From: DATKEG01 sp035544515
GTDB lineage: Bacteria; Acidobacteriota; Vicinamibacteria; Fen-336
NCBI GenBank assembly: GCA_035544515.1
Contig: DATKEG010000166.1
Location: 1-39,240, forward strand
Reading direction: 5' to 3'
DNA: 39,240 nt
The notes under the pieces were generated by a model. That model made no database searches, was not told the origin of the DNA, and saw nothing but the letters and a program-made list of their open reading frames with translations. Position numbers and translations under genes: made by a program. Shown here piece after piece: positions 15,380 through 23,834 of the stretch (the first letter of the stretch is position 1; each line of letters starts with the position of its first letter).

Positions 15380-17254
15380 ATGTGCGGCATCAGCGGCTTC
15401 AGCTTCCCTGACGCGCCCCTCATCGGGGCCATGAACCGGTCGCTCGCCCATCGCGGGCCCGACCACGGAGACATCTTCGTGGACGACGCGGTGAGCCTGG
15501 GCCACCGCCGCCTCAGCATCATCGACCTGTCGGCCGCCTCCCACCAGCCCATGACCGACGCGTCGTCGGAGGTCTGGCTCACCTACAACGGCGAGATCTA
15601 CAACTTCCGGGCGTTGCGCGCCTCGCTGGAGAAGGAGGGCGCCGTCTTCCGCTCCCAGGGCGACAGCGAGGTCCTGCTGCACGCCTACCGGCGCCGGGGC
15701 GTCTCGTTCCTGCGCGACCTCAACGGCATGTTCGCGCTGGGACTCTACGACAAGCCGCGCGGAACGCTGCTGCTCGCGCGCGACCCCTTCGGGATCAAAC
15801 CCCTCTATTACTACTGGGACGGGAAGCGGTTCGCGTTCGCCTCCGAGGTGAAGGCGCTGCTCGAGCACCCGGTGCCGCGCCGGCTGCACGCGGGCGCGCT
15901 CTCCGAGTTCCTGACCTTCCGCTTCACGAACGGGCCGCAGACGCTGTTCGAGAACGTCTACAAGCTCCTGCCCGGCACCTACCTTCTCTACGACCTGCGC
16001 GCCGGGCGCATCGCGGAGACGGCCTGCTTCTGGGAGCCACCGGCGGAGGGCGGCCTCGACGGCGACCTGGACGCGTTGGCCCGCCGGCTCAAGGAGCTGT
16101 TCCTGGAGGCCGTGCGCATCCGGCTCGTGGCCGACGTGCCGCTCGGCTTCTTCCTCTCCGGCGGCCTCGACTCCACCGCGGTCGTGGCCGCGGCGCGCGA
16201 GCTGGGCGCCGAGGTGAAGGCCTTCTCCGCCGGCTTCGACACCACCAACGAGCTGCCGTTCGCCCGCATCGCCGCGCAACGCTTCGCCCACTCGCTCCAG
16301 GAGGTCCACATCGGCGACGAGGCGCTCGCGCTCATGGACGACGTCGTCTACCACATGGACGAGCCGGTGGGCGACGCCGCCTTCCTGGCCGTGTACGTGC
16401 TCGCCCGCGAGGCGCGCCGGGCGGTCAAGGTGGTGCTGGCGGGCGAAGGCGCCGACGAGCTGCTGGCGGGCTACGACCGCTACAAGGCCTTCGTCTACGG
16501 GGGCCAGCTCTCGCGCCTCGTGCCCGGCGGCCTCGCGCGGCTGGGCGCCAGGCACCTCTCGGAGAACCCGGCCCGCCTGCTGCGCATCCTGGGCGAGAAG
16601 GACCCGGCCCGGCGCTACCTCGAGGTGATCCGGCTCTTCTCGGCGGAAGAGCTGGCGCGGCTGGGCGTGCCCGAGGCCGCCGGCGCGACGGGAGCGGGCG
16701 GCGTCAACGGCCTCTTCGAGAGCGACCCCCTGCGCGCCGCGCAGATCTACGACCTGCGCACGCTCCTCCCGAACGACTTCTTCCTCAAGGCCGACAAGAT
16801 GACCTCGGCCTGGGGCCTCGAGATGCGCGTGCCCTTCCTCGATCCCGCCCTCGTGGACTTCAGCCTGCGCCTGCCGCGGCGCGCGAAGCTCCGCGGCTGG
16901 AACGAGAAGTACCTGCTCAAGCGCGCCTTCAAGGGCGGCCTGCCCGACGCCATCGTCCGGCGGCGCAAGCACGGCTTCAACGTCCCGCAGGACCGCTGGC
17001 TGCGCGGGCCGCTGTACGAGCCCCTGCGCAAGATGCTCGCCGAGCGCGCCCACGGCGGCTACGACCCCACCGTGGCGCTCGAGCTGCTCGAGCGCTTCCG
17101 CGCCGGGGGCGGCGGCTACAAGTCCAGCTTCCACGACGCCCAGAAGCTCTGGAGCCTGTACGTGTTCGAGCTCTGGTACCGGCGGTTCTTCATGGGGGAT
17201 GCGGGCCGCTTCGGCTGCGCGCAGGGGCGTCACCCAACGGGGGCCGCCGAGTGA
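15380..17254 (+). CDS. asnB: Asparagine synthase (glutamine-hydrolysing) family amidotransferase
   Basis: A 624-aa AsnB-type enzyme. Cys2 after the ATG is the N-terminal nucleophile of the glutaminase domain, followed by SLAHRGPDHG, HRRLSIIDL and the glutamine-binding segment YNGEIYNFRALR. The synthetase domain carries the ATP-pyrophosphatase loop SGGLDSTAVVAA, and GEGADELLAGYDRYK and FLKADKMTSAWGLEMRVPFLD as in the family. A GAGGA ribosome binding site precedes the ATG. Homologues in polysaccharide loci often amidate sugar uronic acids (WbpS-like) rather than make free asparagine; here both remain possible. The stop codon lies in the loop of hairpin repeat copy A, and the GT4 gene follows after 61 bases. 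Confidence 0.94.
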   Translation: MCGISGFSFPDAPLIGAMNRSLAHRGPDHGDIFVDDAVSLGHRRLSIIDLSAASHQPMTDASSEVWLTYNGEIYNFRALRASLEKEGAVFRSQGDSEVLLHAYRRRGVSFLRDLNGMFALGLYDKPRGTLLLARDPFGIKPLYYYWDGKRFAFASEVKALLEHPVPRRLHAGALSEFLTFRFTNGPQTLFENVYKLLPGTYLLYDLRAGRIAETACFWEPPAEGGLDGDLDALARRLKELFLEAVRIRLVADVPLGFFLSGGLDSTAVVAAARELGAEVKAFSAGFDTTNELPFARIAAQRFAHSLQEVHIGDEALALMDDVVYHMDEPVGDAAFLAVYVLAREARRAVKVVLAGEGADELLAGYDRYKAFVYGGQLSRLVPGGLARLGARHLSENPARLLRILGEKDPARRYLEVIRLFSAEELARLGVPEAAGATGAGGVNGLFESDPLRAAQIYDLRTLLPNDFFLKADKMTSAWGLEMRVPFLDPALVDFSLRLPRRAKLRGWNEKYLLKRAFKGGLPDAIVRRRKHGFNVPQDRWLRGPLYEPLRKMLAERAHGGYDPTVALELLERFRAGGGGYKSSFHDAQKLWSLYVFELWYRRFFMGDAGRFGCAQGRHPTGAAE

Positions 17255-17288
17255 ATCCGCGGCCCCCGAAAGAGGAAACGCTCCGCCT
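17239..17288 (+). repeat. Hairpin repeat element, copy A (loop AGTGAAT)
   Basis: GGGGGCCGC (17239-17247) and GCGGCCCCC (17259-17267) form a 9-bp stem; a C-C mismatch and one G-C pair close the same AGTGAAT loop (17250-17256) seen at 10352-10358. Seventeen bases later comes GGAAACGCTCCGCCT (17274-17288), one base different from copy B. The loop contains the asnB stop codon (17252-17254). Confidence 0.65.
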
Positions 17289-17315
17289 TCGCGGCCCGGA
17301 CGCCAAGGAACGCCG

Positions 17316-18491
17316 TTGACTGCGGCTTCCCCCTCGAAGCCACGCGTCCTCGTCTTCGCCTGGTTCTACCTGCCGTTCGTGGGCGGGGCGGAGCTGTTCC
17401 TGCGCGCCCTCACGGAGCGGCTGCGCGACCGGTTCGACTTCGTGATCGTGACCAGCCGGCGGCGGCGGTCGCTGCCCTCCGTGGAGCGGGCCCCCGGCGT
17501 GACGATCGTCCGCGTGGGCGTCGGGGCCGCGATCGACAAGTTCCTGTACCTGGCCGCGGCCCCGCTGCGCGCGCTCCGGCTCGGCCGGTGCGACGTGGTG
17601 CACGCGGTGATGGTCAGCGGGGGCGCCTTCGCGGCGGCCGCCTACCTGATGGCGCGGCGCCGCCCGTCGCTGCTCACGCTGCAGGACGGCGACAGCGAGG
17701 AGTACGTCCGCCGCTACCTCGGGCCGCTCTTCCCGGCCTACGCGCCCCTGCACCGCCGGTTCGACCGCGTGCACGCCATCAGCTCGTACCTGGCCGCGCG
17801 CGCCGTAGGGTATGGCGTGCCCCCCGCGGCGGTCACGGTCGTGCCCAACGGCTGCGACCTTCACTTCCTGGACGAAGCGCGGTCCCAGTGCGAAGAGGAC
17901 GCGCTGCGCCGGGACCTCCGGCTCGACGGAGCGCGCGTGGTGGTCTCGGTTTCGCGCCTCGTGCTCAAGAACGGGCTCGACCGGCTGCTGGAGGCCTTCC
18001 CCGCCGTCCTCCGCGAGGTGCCGGACGCGGCGCTGCTGCTGGTGGGCGAGGGCGAGGACCGCGCCGCGCTCGAGCGCCAGGCCGCCCTCCTCGGCATCGA
18101 CGCGCGCGTGCGCTTCGCCGGCGCGGTGCCGCACGCGGACGTCGCGCGTTACCTCCGCCTGGGGGAGGTCTTCGCGCGCCCGTCGCTGAGCGAAGGCCTC
18201 GGCACCGCGTTCCTCGAAGCGATGGCCTGCGCACTGCCGGTCGTCGGCACGCGGACGGGCGGGATACCGGACTTCCTGGCCGAAGGGCGGACCGGCCTGT
18301 TCTGCGACCCCGGGCGGCCGGAAACCATCGCGGAGGCGGTCGTGCGGCTCATGCGCGACCGCGCGCTCGCCCGGGCGCTGGGCCAGGCCGGCCGCGCGCT
18401 CGTCTCCGAGCGCTACCGCTGGGAGGCGGTCGCGGCGAGGATCGCGGCGATGTACGACGGCCTGCTCACGGCGCGAGCAGCCAGGCGCTGA
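17316..18491 (+). CDS. GT4 family glycosyltransferase
   Basis: A 391-aa GT-B glycosyltransferase. RVLVFAWFYLPFVGGAELFL near the N-terminus is the typical glycine-rich acceptor-side loop. The donor domain holds VVSVSRLVLKNGLDRLLEAF, PSLSEGLGTAFLEAMACALP with the E-x7-E pair, and GTRTGGIPDF. The start is TTG 17316, preceded by AAGGAA at a 5-base spacing; the open frame further upstream overlaps asnB and the hairpin repeat and is not protein-like. It follows asnB on the same strand and converges with the next membrane-protein gene, overlapping it by 26 bases at the 3' ends. Sugar specificity is unknown. Confidence 0.88.
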   Translation: MTAASPSKPRVLVFAWFYLPFVGGAELFLRALTERLRDRFDFVIVTSRRRRSLPSVERAPGVTIVRVGVGAAIDKFLYLAAAPLRALRLGRCDVVHAVMVSGGAFAAAAYLMARRRPSLLTLQDGDSEEYVRRYLGPLFPAYAPLHRRFDRVHAISSYLAARAVGYGVPPAAVTVVPNGCDLHFLDEARSQCEEDALRRDLRLDGARVVVSVSRLVLKNGLDRLLEAFPAVLREVPDAALLLVGEGEDRAALERQAALLGIDARVRFAGAVPHADVARYLRLGEVFARPSLSEGLGTAFLEAMACALPVVGTRTGGIPDFLAEGRTGLFCDPGRPETIAEAVVRLMRDRALARALGQAGRALVSERYRWEAVAARIAAMYDGLLTARAARR

Positions 18492-20094
18492 TCCGGTCCG
18501 TCCGGAACTCGTCCAGGACCGATCCTTCCGGCGGCGCGGGCACCGCGCCGCCCGGCCCCGCCTCCGACACGATCACGCGCACGCCGCGCCCGCGCAGCTC
18601 CGCCCGGTCGAGGACGGCGTCCGCCGCCGGATCGGCGCGCAAGACGCGGCGGCCGGAGAGGGCCGGCACCCACGCCACCACGTCGCCGGAGGCCAGCACC
18701 ACGTCGCTTCCCCGGGTCCGTTCGCGCAGCCAGGCCGCGAGCGCCCGCATGTCGCCGGGCACCGGCGGCAGCGCGGCCGTGAAGTGACCGTCCATCCGGG
18801 GCGGGTCCCACCACCATCCGAGCGTGAACGGGAGCCAGGCCAGCAGGCCGAGGGCCGCGAGTCGCCGCGGAGCGCGGACGACGGACGCGCGCACGGCGCG
18901 GCGCAGAAGGGCGGCCGCGCGCCGGACGATGGCATGCGCCCCCATCCCGGCGTGCACGGCCACGACGAAGGCCAGGAACCAGTAGACCTCGTCGGCCGCG
19001 CGCGCCCGGGCCATCGCGTACAGGACCGCGGTCGCCGTCCAGGCGAGGTACGCGCCCGCCAGCACGCCGAGCCACACGAGGTCGGCCCGCCGGCCGCGCC
19101 GCCAGGCCCGGTAGGCGCCGTAGAGCGCGAGCGGGAAGTGCGGCCCGAGGTCGAAGGTGCCGAGGAAGAGGAGCGAATGGGCCGCGGGGCGCGCGTCGCC
19201 CCAGGGGCTTCTCGGGGTGACGGCCGTGGTGTCTCCGGCCGAGAGCGAGACCGCGTTCGGGAAGTGACGCGCCAGGTAGAGCACGAACGGCGCCACGAGC
19301 AGGGCGGAGGCGAGCAGCGCCGCGGCCAGCCGCGCGACCTCGGTGCGGCGGAGAAGCGCCGCGCGACGGGCCCGCGCCAGCAGCGCGAAGCACGCCAGGC
19401 CGGCGCACAGGAGCGCCCAGTCCACGACGAATACCCAGCCGAGCAGGCCCAACAGGGCCGCCGCGCCCACGGTGCGGACCATGGTCAACGGCCGCCCGAG
19501 AACGCCGGCCAGGACGGGAACGAGCGCGAGCCCGAGCGCGTGGTTGGGCTTGAGCAGGAAATGGCGGGCCCAGAAGATCCGGAAGGGTTCGAGGTAATCG
19601 AGCGGCTGCGTGGAGGCGAGGAGCACGAAGAACGCGACGAGCGCCGCGCGCAGCGGCTGGGCCCGGAACGCCCACCAGAGGGCGGCGCCGGTGGCGGCGA
19701 GTCCCAGGACGGGCAGGAACGGATACACCGCCATCACGCGCGCGGGATCGCGCAGGGCCAGGAGCGAGACGAGGAGGCTCCACAGGGGCTCGAGCGTGCG
19801 TTGTCCGACCATGCCCGACTCCCAGGGCGGGTTGCCCGCGGCCGCCGTGGCCGCCCACCACACGTGACGCAGCCGGTCGGAGGGGACCTGCAGGCCGTAG
19901 GGCCGCAGCAGCGGGAACGTGGTGAGCGCCCACACCACGAGCGCGAGGAGCACCGGACCCCACGCCCACACCCGCCGGCGCGTGCGGACCAGGACGGCGA
20001 TCCAGGCCAGGTAGGCCGCGAGGTAGAGGAAGCGGCCCGTCCGGAAGAAGGCGTCGAGGTCGAGGCCCCGCACGTCCACGCCGAGGAAGTTCAA
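18466..20094 (-). CDS. Large polytopic membrane protein of the polysaccharide locus
   Basis: About 542 residues with roughly eleven predicted helices and a C-terminal soluble part (LAAWLRERTRGSDVVLASGDVVAWV, then SGRRVLRADPAADAV). That tail resembles the one on the membrane protein at 12939-14381 (WVRxxTP, DYxALV, GGRRVLRAPE), so the two probably share an origin. Family level is uncertain: GT-C glycosyltransferase-like or polymerase-like. The start is not certain. An open frame reaches 20271 and would overlap the divergent fkbM gene, but the first convincing protein sequence is NFLGVDVRGLDLDAFF, so I used TTG 20094; a GTG at about 20080 is the alternative. No ribosome binding site decides between them. 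Confidence 0.72.
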   Translation of the reverse strand: MNFLGVDVRGLDLDAFFRTGRFLYLAAYLAWIAVLVRTRRRVWAWGPVLLALVVWALTTFPLLRPYGLQVPSDRLRHVWWAATAAAGNPPWESGMVGQRTLEPLWSLLVSLLALRDPARVMAVYPFLPVLGLAATGAALWWAFRAQPLRAALVAFFVLLASTQPLDYLEPFRIFWARHFLLKPNHALGLALVPVLAGVLGRPLTMVRTVGAAALLGLLGWVFVVDWALLCAGLACFALLARARRAALLRRTEVARLAAALLASALLVAPFVLYLARHFPNAVSLSAGDTTAVTPRSPWGDARPAAHSLLFLGTFDLGPHFPLALYGAYRAWRRGRRADLVWLGVLAGAYLAWTATAVLYAMARARAADEVYWFLAFVVAVHAGMGAHAIVRRAAALLRRAVRASVVRAPRRLAALGLLAWLPFTLGWWWDPPRMDGHFTAALPPVPGDMRALAAWLRERTRGSDVVLASGDVVAWVPALSGRRVLRADPAADAVLDRAELRGRGVRVIVSEAGPGGAVPAPPEGSVLDEFRTDRISAWLLAP

Positions 20095-20257
20095 GGAACC
20101 GGCGGCAATGGTAACATCGGCGTCCGCGCGATCCTTGACGGCGGTGCTCGACCTTGTACCGGGGCGCCCGCGGTGCCCAGCGCCGTCCCCGAGGGAGCGT
20201 CCGGCGCGCGCCGCGGAGCACGTCACGCGCGGAGCGTAGCGCGCCGCATTCCGGAAC
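20095..20257. promoter_or_regulatory. Divergent intergenic region before fkbM-type gene
   Basis: This 163-base gap separates the divergent membrane-protein and methyltransferase genes. On the plus strand TTGACG (20135-20140) and TACCGG (20157-20162) are spaced 16 bases apart as a weak sigma-70 candidate about 96 bases before the fkbM ATG. I see no operator or clear promoter for the minus-strand gene. Confidence 0.25.
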
Positions 20258-21145
20258 ATGATCCTCGACAAGCTCGAGCCGGTCTACGACGCCACCTTGC
20301 GCCGCGTGAAGCCCGTGCACTCCGTCCTGCGGGAGGTGGTCTGGTCGGCCGGAGACGCCATGGTCCGCGTCGTCTCTACCCTGACCGGCTTCGAGCTGCC
20401 GCCGGACCGCCTGCTGCCGCTCTACAAGCTGCAGTTCCTCCTGGGCACGTACGAGCGCGGCACCGTGCGCGCCGTGCGCGGCCTGCTGCGTCCGGGCATG
20501 ACCGCCATCGACGTGGGCGCGCACGCGGGCTACTACACGCTGCTCTTCTCCCGCCTGGTCGGCGCCACGGGGCGCGTGCTGGCCTGCGAGCCGCACCCGG
20601 CGACGTTTGCCGTGCTCTCCCGCAATGCCCGGCGGCGCCGCCTCGCGAACGTGCGGCTCTTTCCCTCGGCCGTCTCCGACCGTGAGGGTCCGGCGCGGCT
20701 GTGGCAGACGGAGCTCAGCGTCGGCCATTCGCTCCTGCCCGTGAAGCAGGGCGCCCTGGAAGCCCTGACGGTCACGGCCACCACCCTCGATGCGCTGAGC
20801 CGCGCGGAAGGGATCGCGCGGGCCGACCTCGTCAAGGTGGACGTGGAGGGCGGCGAGGCCGAGGTGCTAACGGGCATGGCCGAGCTGGCCGCGCGCTCGC
20901 CCGGCCTCGCCCTGATCCTGGAGTACAAGCCGGAGATCCTGCGCGCCCGCGGCGAGGACCTGCCGTCGCTCGTCGCGCGCCTCGCCGCCCACGGCTTCGA
21001 AGACGTGTGGGCGCTCTCGAATTCCTCCCCACCGCGCCGCGTCGATGCGCGTGACGCGTCGCTCCGCACCTGGCCGAAGTGCAACCTGCTGGCGCGCCGG
21101 CGTCTCCGTCGAGGCGGTGCGGGCGTGAGCGCGCCCGGCGCTTGA
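20258..21145 (+). CDS. FkbM family SAM-dependent methyltransferase
   Basis: A 295-aa methyltransferase of the FkbM family, which usually O-methylates sugar hydroxyls of polysaccharides or natural products. GMTAIDVGAHAGYYTLLFSRL is the SAM-binding motif I, VLACEPHPATFAVLSRN the acidic second motif, and DLVKVDVEGGEAEVLTGM the family's hallmark region near residue 190. A helical N-terminal part of about 80 residues precedes the fold. ATG 20258 is the only good start, with a weak upstream ribosome binding site. It is the first of three coupled genes: its TGA overlaps the TTG of the next glycosyltransferase (TTGA). Context suggests it decorates the sugar chain made by its neighbours. Confidence 0.9.
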   Translation: MILDKLEPVYDATLRRVKPVHSVLREVVWSAGDAMVRVVSTLTGFELPPDRLLPLYKLQFLLGTYERGTVRAVRGLLRPGMTAIDVGAHAGYYTLLFSRLVGATGRVLACEPHPATFAVLSRNARRRRLANVRLFPSAVSDREGPARLWQTELSVGHSLLPVKQGALEALTVTATTLDALSRAEGIARADLVKVDVEGGEAEVLTGMAELAARSPGLALILEYKPEILRARGEDLPSLVARLAAHGFEDVWALSNSSPPRRVDARDASLRTWPKCNLLARRRLRRGGAGVSAPGA

Positions 21146-22302
21146 ACGTCCTCTTCGCGACCGGCATCTACCCACCGGACATCGGCGGCCCCGCCACCTA
21201 CGTGCGCAACCTCGCGCAGGCGCTCGCGGCGCGGGGCACGGGCGTCGAGGTCGTCACCTACGGCGACGGCGCCCGGACCGCCGAGGAAGGGTTCGCCGTG
21301 CACCGCGTGCGGCGGCGGGCGCTGCCCGTCCGCTACGCGGCTTATGCCGCCGCGGTCCGGCGCGCGGCCGTGCGCGCGGACCTCGTCTTCGCGCAGGATC
21401 CGCTCAGCGCCGGCCTGCCCGCCCGCGTGGGCGCGCGCCTGGCGCGCCGGCCGGCGCTCCTCAAGGTCGTGGGCGACCTGGCCTGGGAGATCGCCGACGA
21501 GCTCGGCTGGACCGAGGACGGCGTGGACGTCTTCCAGACGCGCCGGTACGGGCCGCGGGTGGAAGCCCTGCGGCGCCTGCAGCGAACCGTCGCGCGGGGT
21601 GCGCGGGGCGTGATCGTCCCGAGCGCCTACCTGCGCCGCATGGTCCTTGACTGGGGCGTGGAGCCGGAACGGCTTCACGTGGTGCAAAACGGCGTCCCGC
21701 CGCCGGCGCATCCGCTGCCCTCGGCCGAGCAGGCGCGGCAGCGGCTCGGCCTCGCCGGCGACTTCGTGGTCACGTCCATCGGCCGCCTCATCCCGCTCAA
21801 GCGCTTCGACCTGCTCATCCGGGCGCTCGCCGCGCTGCGGGGGGAGGTGCCGCAGGCACGGCTCGTCCTCGTCGGATCCGGACCGTGCGAAAGCGCCCTG
21901 CGTGCCCTGGCGTCGGAGTCGGGCCTGGCGGAGCGCGTCCGGTTCGCCGGCCGCTTGCCGCACGCGGAGGTCGTGCACCACTTGCGCGCCAGCCACGTCT
22001 TCGCCCTCGTCTCGACCCACGAGGGCTTCTCGCACGTCCTGCTCGAGGCCATGCAGGCCGGCGTTCCCGTGGTGGCCACCGACGTGGGCGGAAACCGCGA
22101 GGTGGTGGAGGACGGGCGCTGCGGGCGGCTGCTGGAGGAAGCCAGCCCGGCGGCGGTCGCGGCCGCGCTCGGAGACCTGTGGCGCTCCGCCGTGCTTCGC
22201 GCCCGCCTCGCCACCGAAGGAGAGCGCCGGGCGCGGGAGAGCTGGCCGGCCATGCTCGAGGGCACGTTGCGGGCCTTCGCGCACGTGCTCGCGGACCGGT
22301 GA
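21142..22302 (+). CDS. GT4 family glycosyltransferase
   Basis: A 386-aa GT-B glycosyltransferase beginning LNVLFATGIYPPDIGGPATYV, a common start of GT4 enzymes with the glycine-rich acceptor-side loop. The donor domain has VTSIGRLIPLKRFDLLIRAL, STHEGFSHVLLEAMQAGVP with the E-x7-E pair, and TDVGGNREVV. TTG 21142 overlaps the fkbM stop codon, and the longer frame upstream lies within fkbM. Its TGA overlaps the GTG of the flippase gene. Being coupled to both a sugar methyltransferase and a flippase makes a role in assembling the undecaprenyl-linked repeat unit likely. Confidence 0.9.
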   Translation: MNVLFATGIYPPDIGGPATYVRNLAQALAARGTGVEVVTYGDGARTAEEGFAVHRVRRRALPVRYAAYAAAVRRAAVRADLVFAQDPLSAGLPARVGARLARRPALLKVVGDLAWEIADELGWTEDGVDVFQTRRYGPRVEALRRLQRTVARGARGVIVPSAYLRRMVLDWGVEPERLHVVQNGVPPPAHPLPSAEQARQRLGLAGDFVVTSIGRLIPLKRFDLLIRALAALRGEVPQARLVLVGSGPCESALRALASESGLAERVRFAGRLPHAEVVHHLRASHVFALVSTHEGFSHVLLEAMQAGVPVVATDVGGNREVVEDGRCGRLLEEASPAAVAAALGDLWRSAVLRARLATEGERRARESWPAMLEGTLRAFAHVLADR

Positions 22303-23834
22303 CGCGGTCCGCGCGAGGCCTGGCCGCGCAGGCGTCCCGGGCGCTGCTGTGGAACGTGGCGCTCATTCCCCTGCAGGCGGTCGTCGCGCTCGTCGCCTCC
22401 GCGCTCGTGGCACGCCGCCTCGCGGTCGAGCACTACGCCCTCTACGGTCTGGCCCTGGCCACGCTCACCTCGCTGCTCCTGTGGAGCGACCTGGGCCTGA
22501 TGCCGATGGTGAGCCGCTACACGCCCGTGCTGCGCGCGTCGGGGGGGACGGTCCTGCGGCGATTCCTCGGGCAGGTCACGGCGGTGCGCCTGGCCGCCCT
22601 CGCAGCGGCCGCGCTGGGCTTCGCCGCGGCCTGGCACCTGGGAGCGTTGCGGCACATGTTGCCCTTCGAGGGGCCCGGCCTCGCCCTGCTCCTGGCGGCC
22701 CTGGCCGCGCAGGGCGTCGCGCGCCTGCACGAATACTTCCTCTCCGGGCTGCTCGAGCGGCGGACCGTCGGCCTCGTCCGCCTCGTCGTCGGCCTCGCCC
22801 ACCCGTTGCTGGTCATCGCCGCCGTCACGGCCGGCTACGGGGTGAACGGCATCCTGGCCGCGGTGTGCGCCGCGAGCCTCCTCGACGTGGCGCTGTTCGC
22901 GTGGGCGGCGGTGCGGCGCACGCGCGCCGCGCCTCCCGCCGAGAACCCGCCGCCGGCTCTGCCGAGCGACCTGCGCGCCCAGGCCGCGCGCTTCGCCGCC
23001 GTCTCCTACGTCGAGAAGCTGGCCAGCCACCTCAACAGCACCGGCTTCATCATCTTCCTGGTCGCGGCGCTGGGGACGCGAGCCGACGTGGCCGTCTTCG
23101 CGGTGGCGGGCGAGTTCGCCTCGCGGGTGATCGCGGTCATCTCCATCCCCTTCTCCGGGCTGACCCTGCCCCTGTTCGCTTCGGTGGAGGCGGAACGACC
23201 CGAGGAGACGGGCACGGCCGCCCGCCTGTACCTGGTCGTCATGCTGCTGGCCTGCATACCCGCGGCCGCGCTCTTCAGCGCGCTGGCCGGACCGCTGGTA
23301 ACCCTGGTGTATTCCGATCGGTATCTCGAGGCCGCGCCCATCCTGCGCGCCTTCGTGCCGTTCCTGTTCGTCGAATACGCCATCTACTCCGCTCTCCTCG
23401 CCCCCCTGCTCACGCGCGGCCGCTATCGGGCCATCCTGCTCTCGAAGCTGCCGATGGCGGGGGGACTCCTGGCCGTGGTCCTCGTGCTGCCAGGCTGGGG
23501 GACGGTCGGCGCGGCGCTGGCCTACGGGCTCGCCCGCCTCGCCTCGGCCGCCGTGCTGCTGAGCGTGGGCCAGAAGGAGCTGGGCTTCCGCTTCCCGCTC
23601 GCGTTCGCGGGCAAGGTCCTTCTCGCGTCGGCCGTGGCCACGGGCGCCGCCACGCTCGTCCAGCCGGTGGCCGCAGGATGGGTCTCTCTGCCGCTCGCCG
23701 GGCTGGCCGCCGGCGCCGCCTTCCTCGCCGTCTATCGCCTCCTCGGCGGCATGGACGAGCAGGACCGGGTGCGGGTGGCCCAGGGAGCGCAGGGCGCGCC
23801 CGCGTTCGAGCGCCTGGTCACCTACCTCTTGTAG
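22299..23834 (+). CDS. Wzx-like polysaccharide flippase (MOP superfamily)
   Basis: A 511-aa integral membrane protein with about 12-14 predicted helices, starting with the amphipathic RGLAAQASRALLWNVALIPLQ typical of polysaccharide exporters and carrying a cytoplasmic Pro-rich loop near residue 215. Such proteins move lipid-linked oligosaccharide units across the inner membrane before polymerisation. GYGVNGILAAV and the late VYSDRYLEAAPILRAF segment agree with the polysaccharide-synthesis family (PST/Wzx). GTG 22299 overlaps the TGA of the upstream glycosyltransferase. Its 3' end overlaps the convergent GT4 gene by 13 bases. This is the strongest evidence that the locus makes an exported glycan by a Wzx-dependent route. 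Confidence 0.88.
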   Translation: MTRSARGLAAQASRALLWNVALIPLQAVVALVASALVARRLAVEHYALYGLALATLTSLLLWSDLGLMPMVSRYTPVLRASGGTVLRRFLGQVTAVRLAALAAAALGFAAAWHLGALRHMLPFEGPGLALLLAALAAQGVARLHEYFLSGLLERRTVGLVRLVVGLAHPLLVIAAVTAGYGVNGILAAVCAASLLDVALFAWAAVRRTRAAPPAENPPPALPSDLRAQAARFAAVSYVEKLASHLNSTGFIIFLVAALGTRADVAVFAVAGEFASRVIAVISIPFSGLTLPLFASVEAERPEETGTAARLYLVVMLLACIPAAALFSALAGPLVTLVYSDRYLEAAPILRAFVPFLFVEYAIYSALLAPLLTRGRYRAILLSKLPMAGGLLAVVLVLPGWGTVGAALAYGLARLASAAVLLSVGQKELGFRFPLAFAGKVLLASAVATGAATLVQPVAAGWVSLPLAGLAAGAAFLAVYRLLGGMDEQDRVRVAQGAQGAPAFERLVTYLL

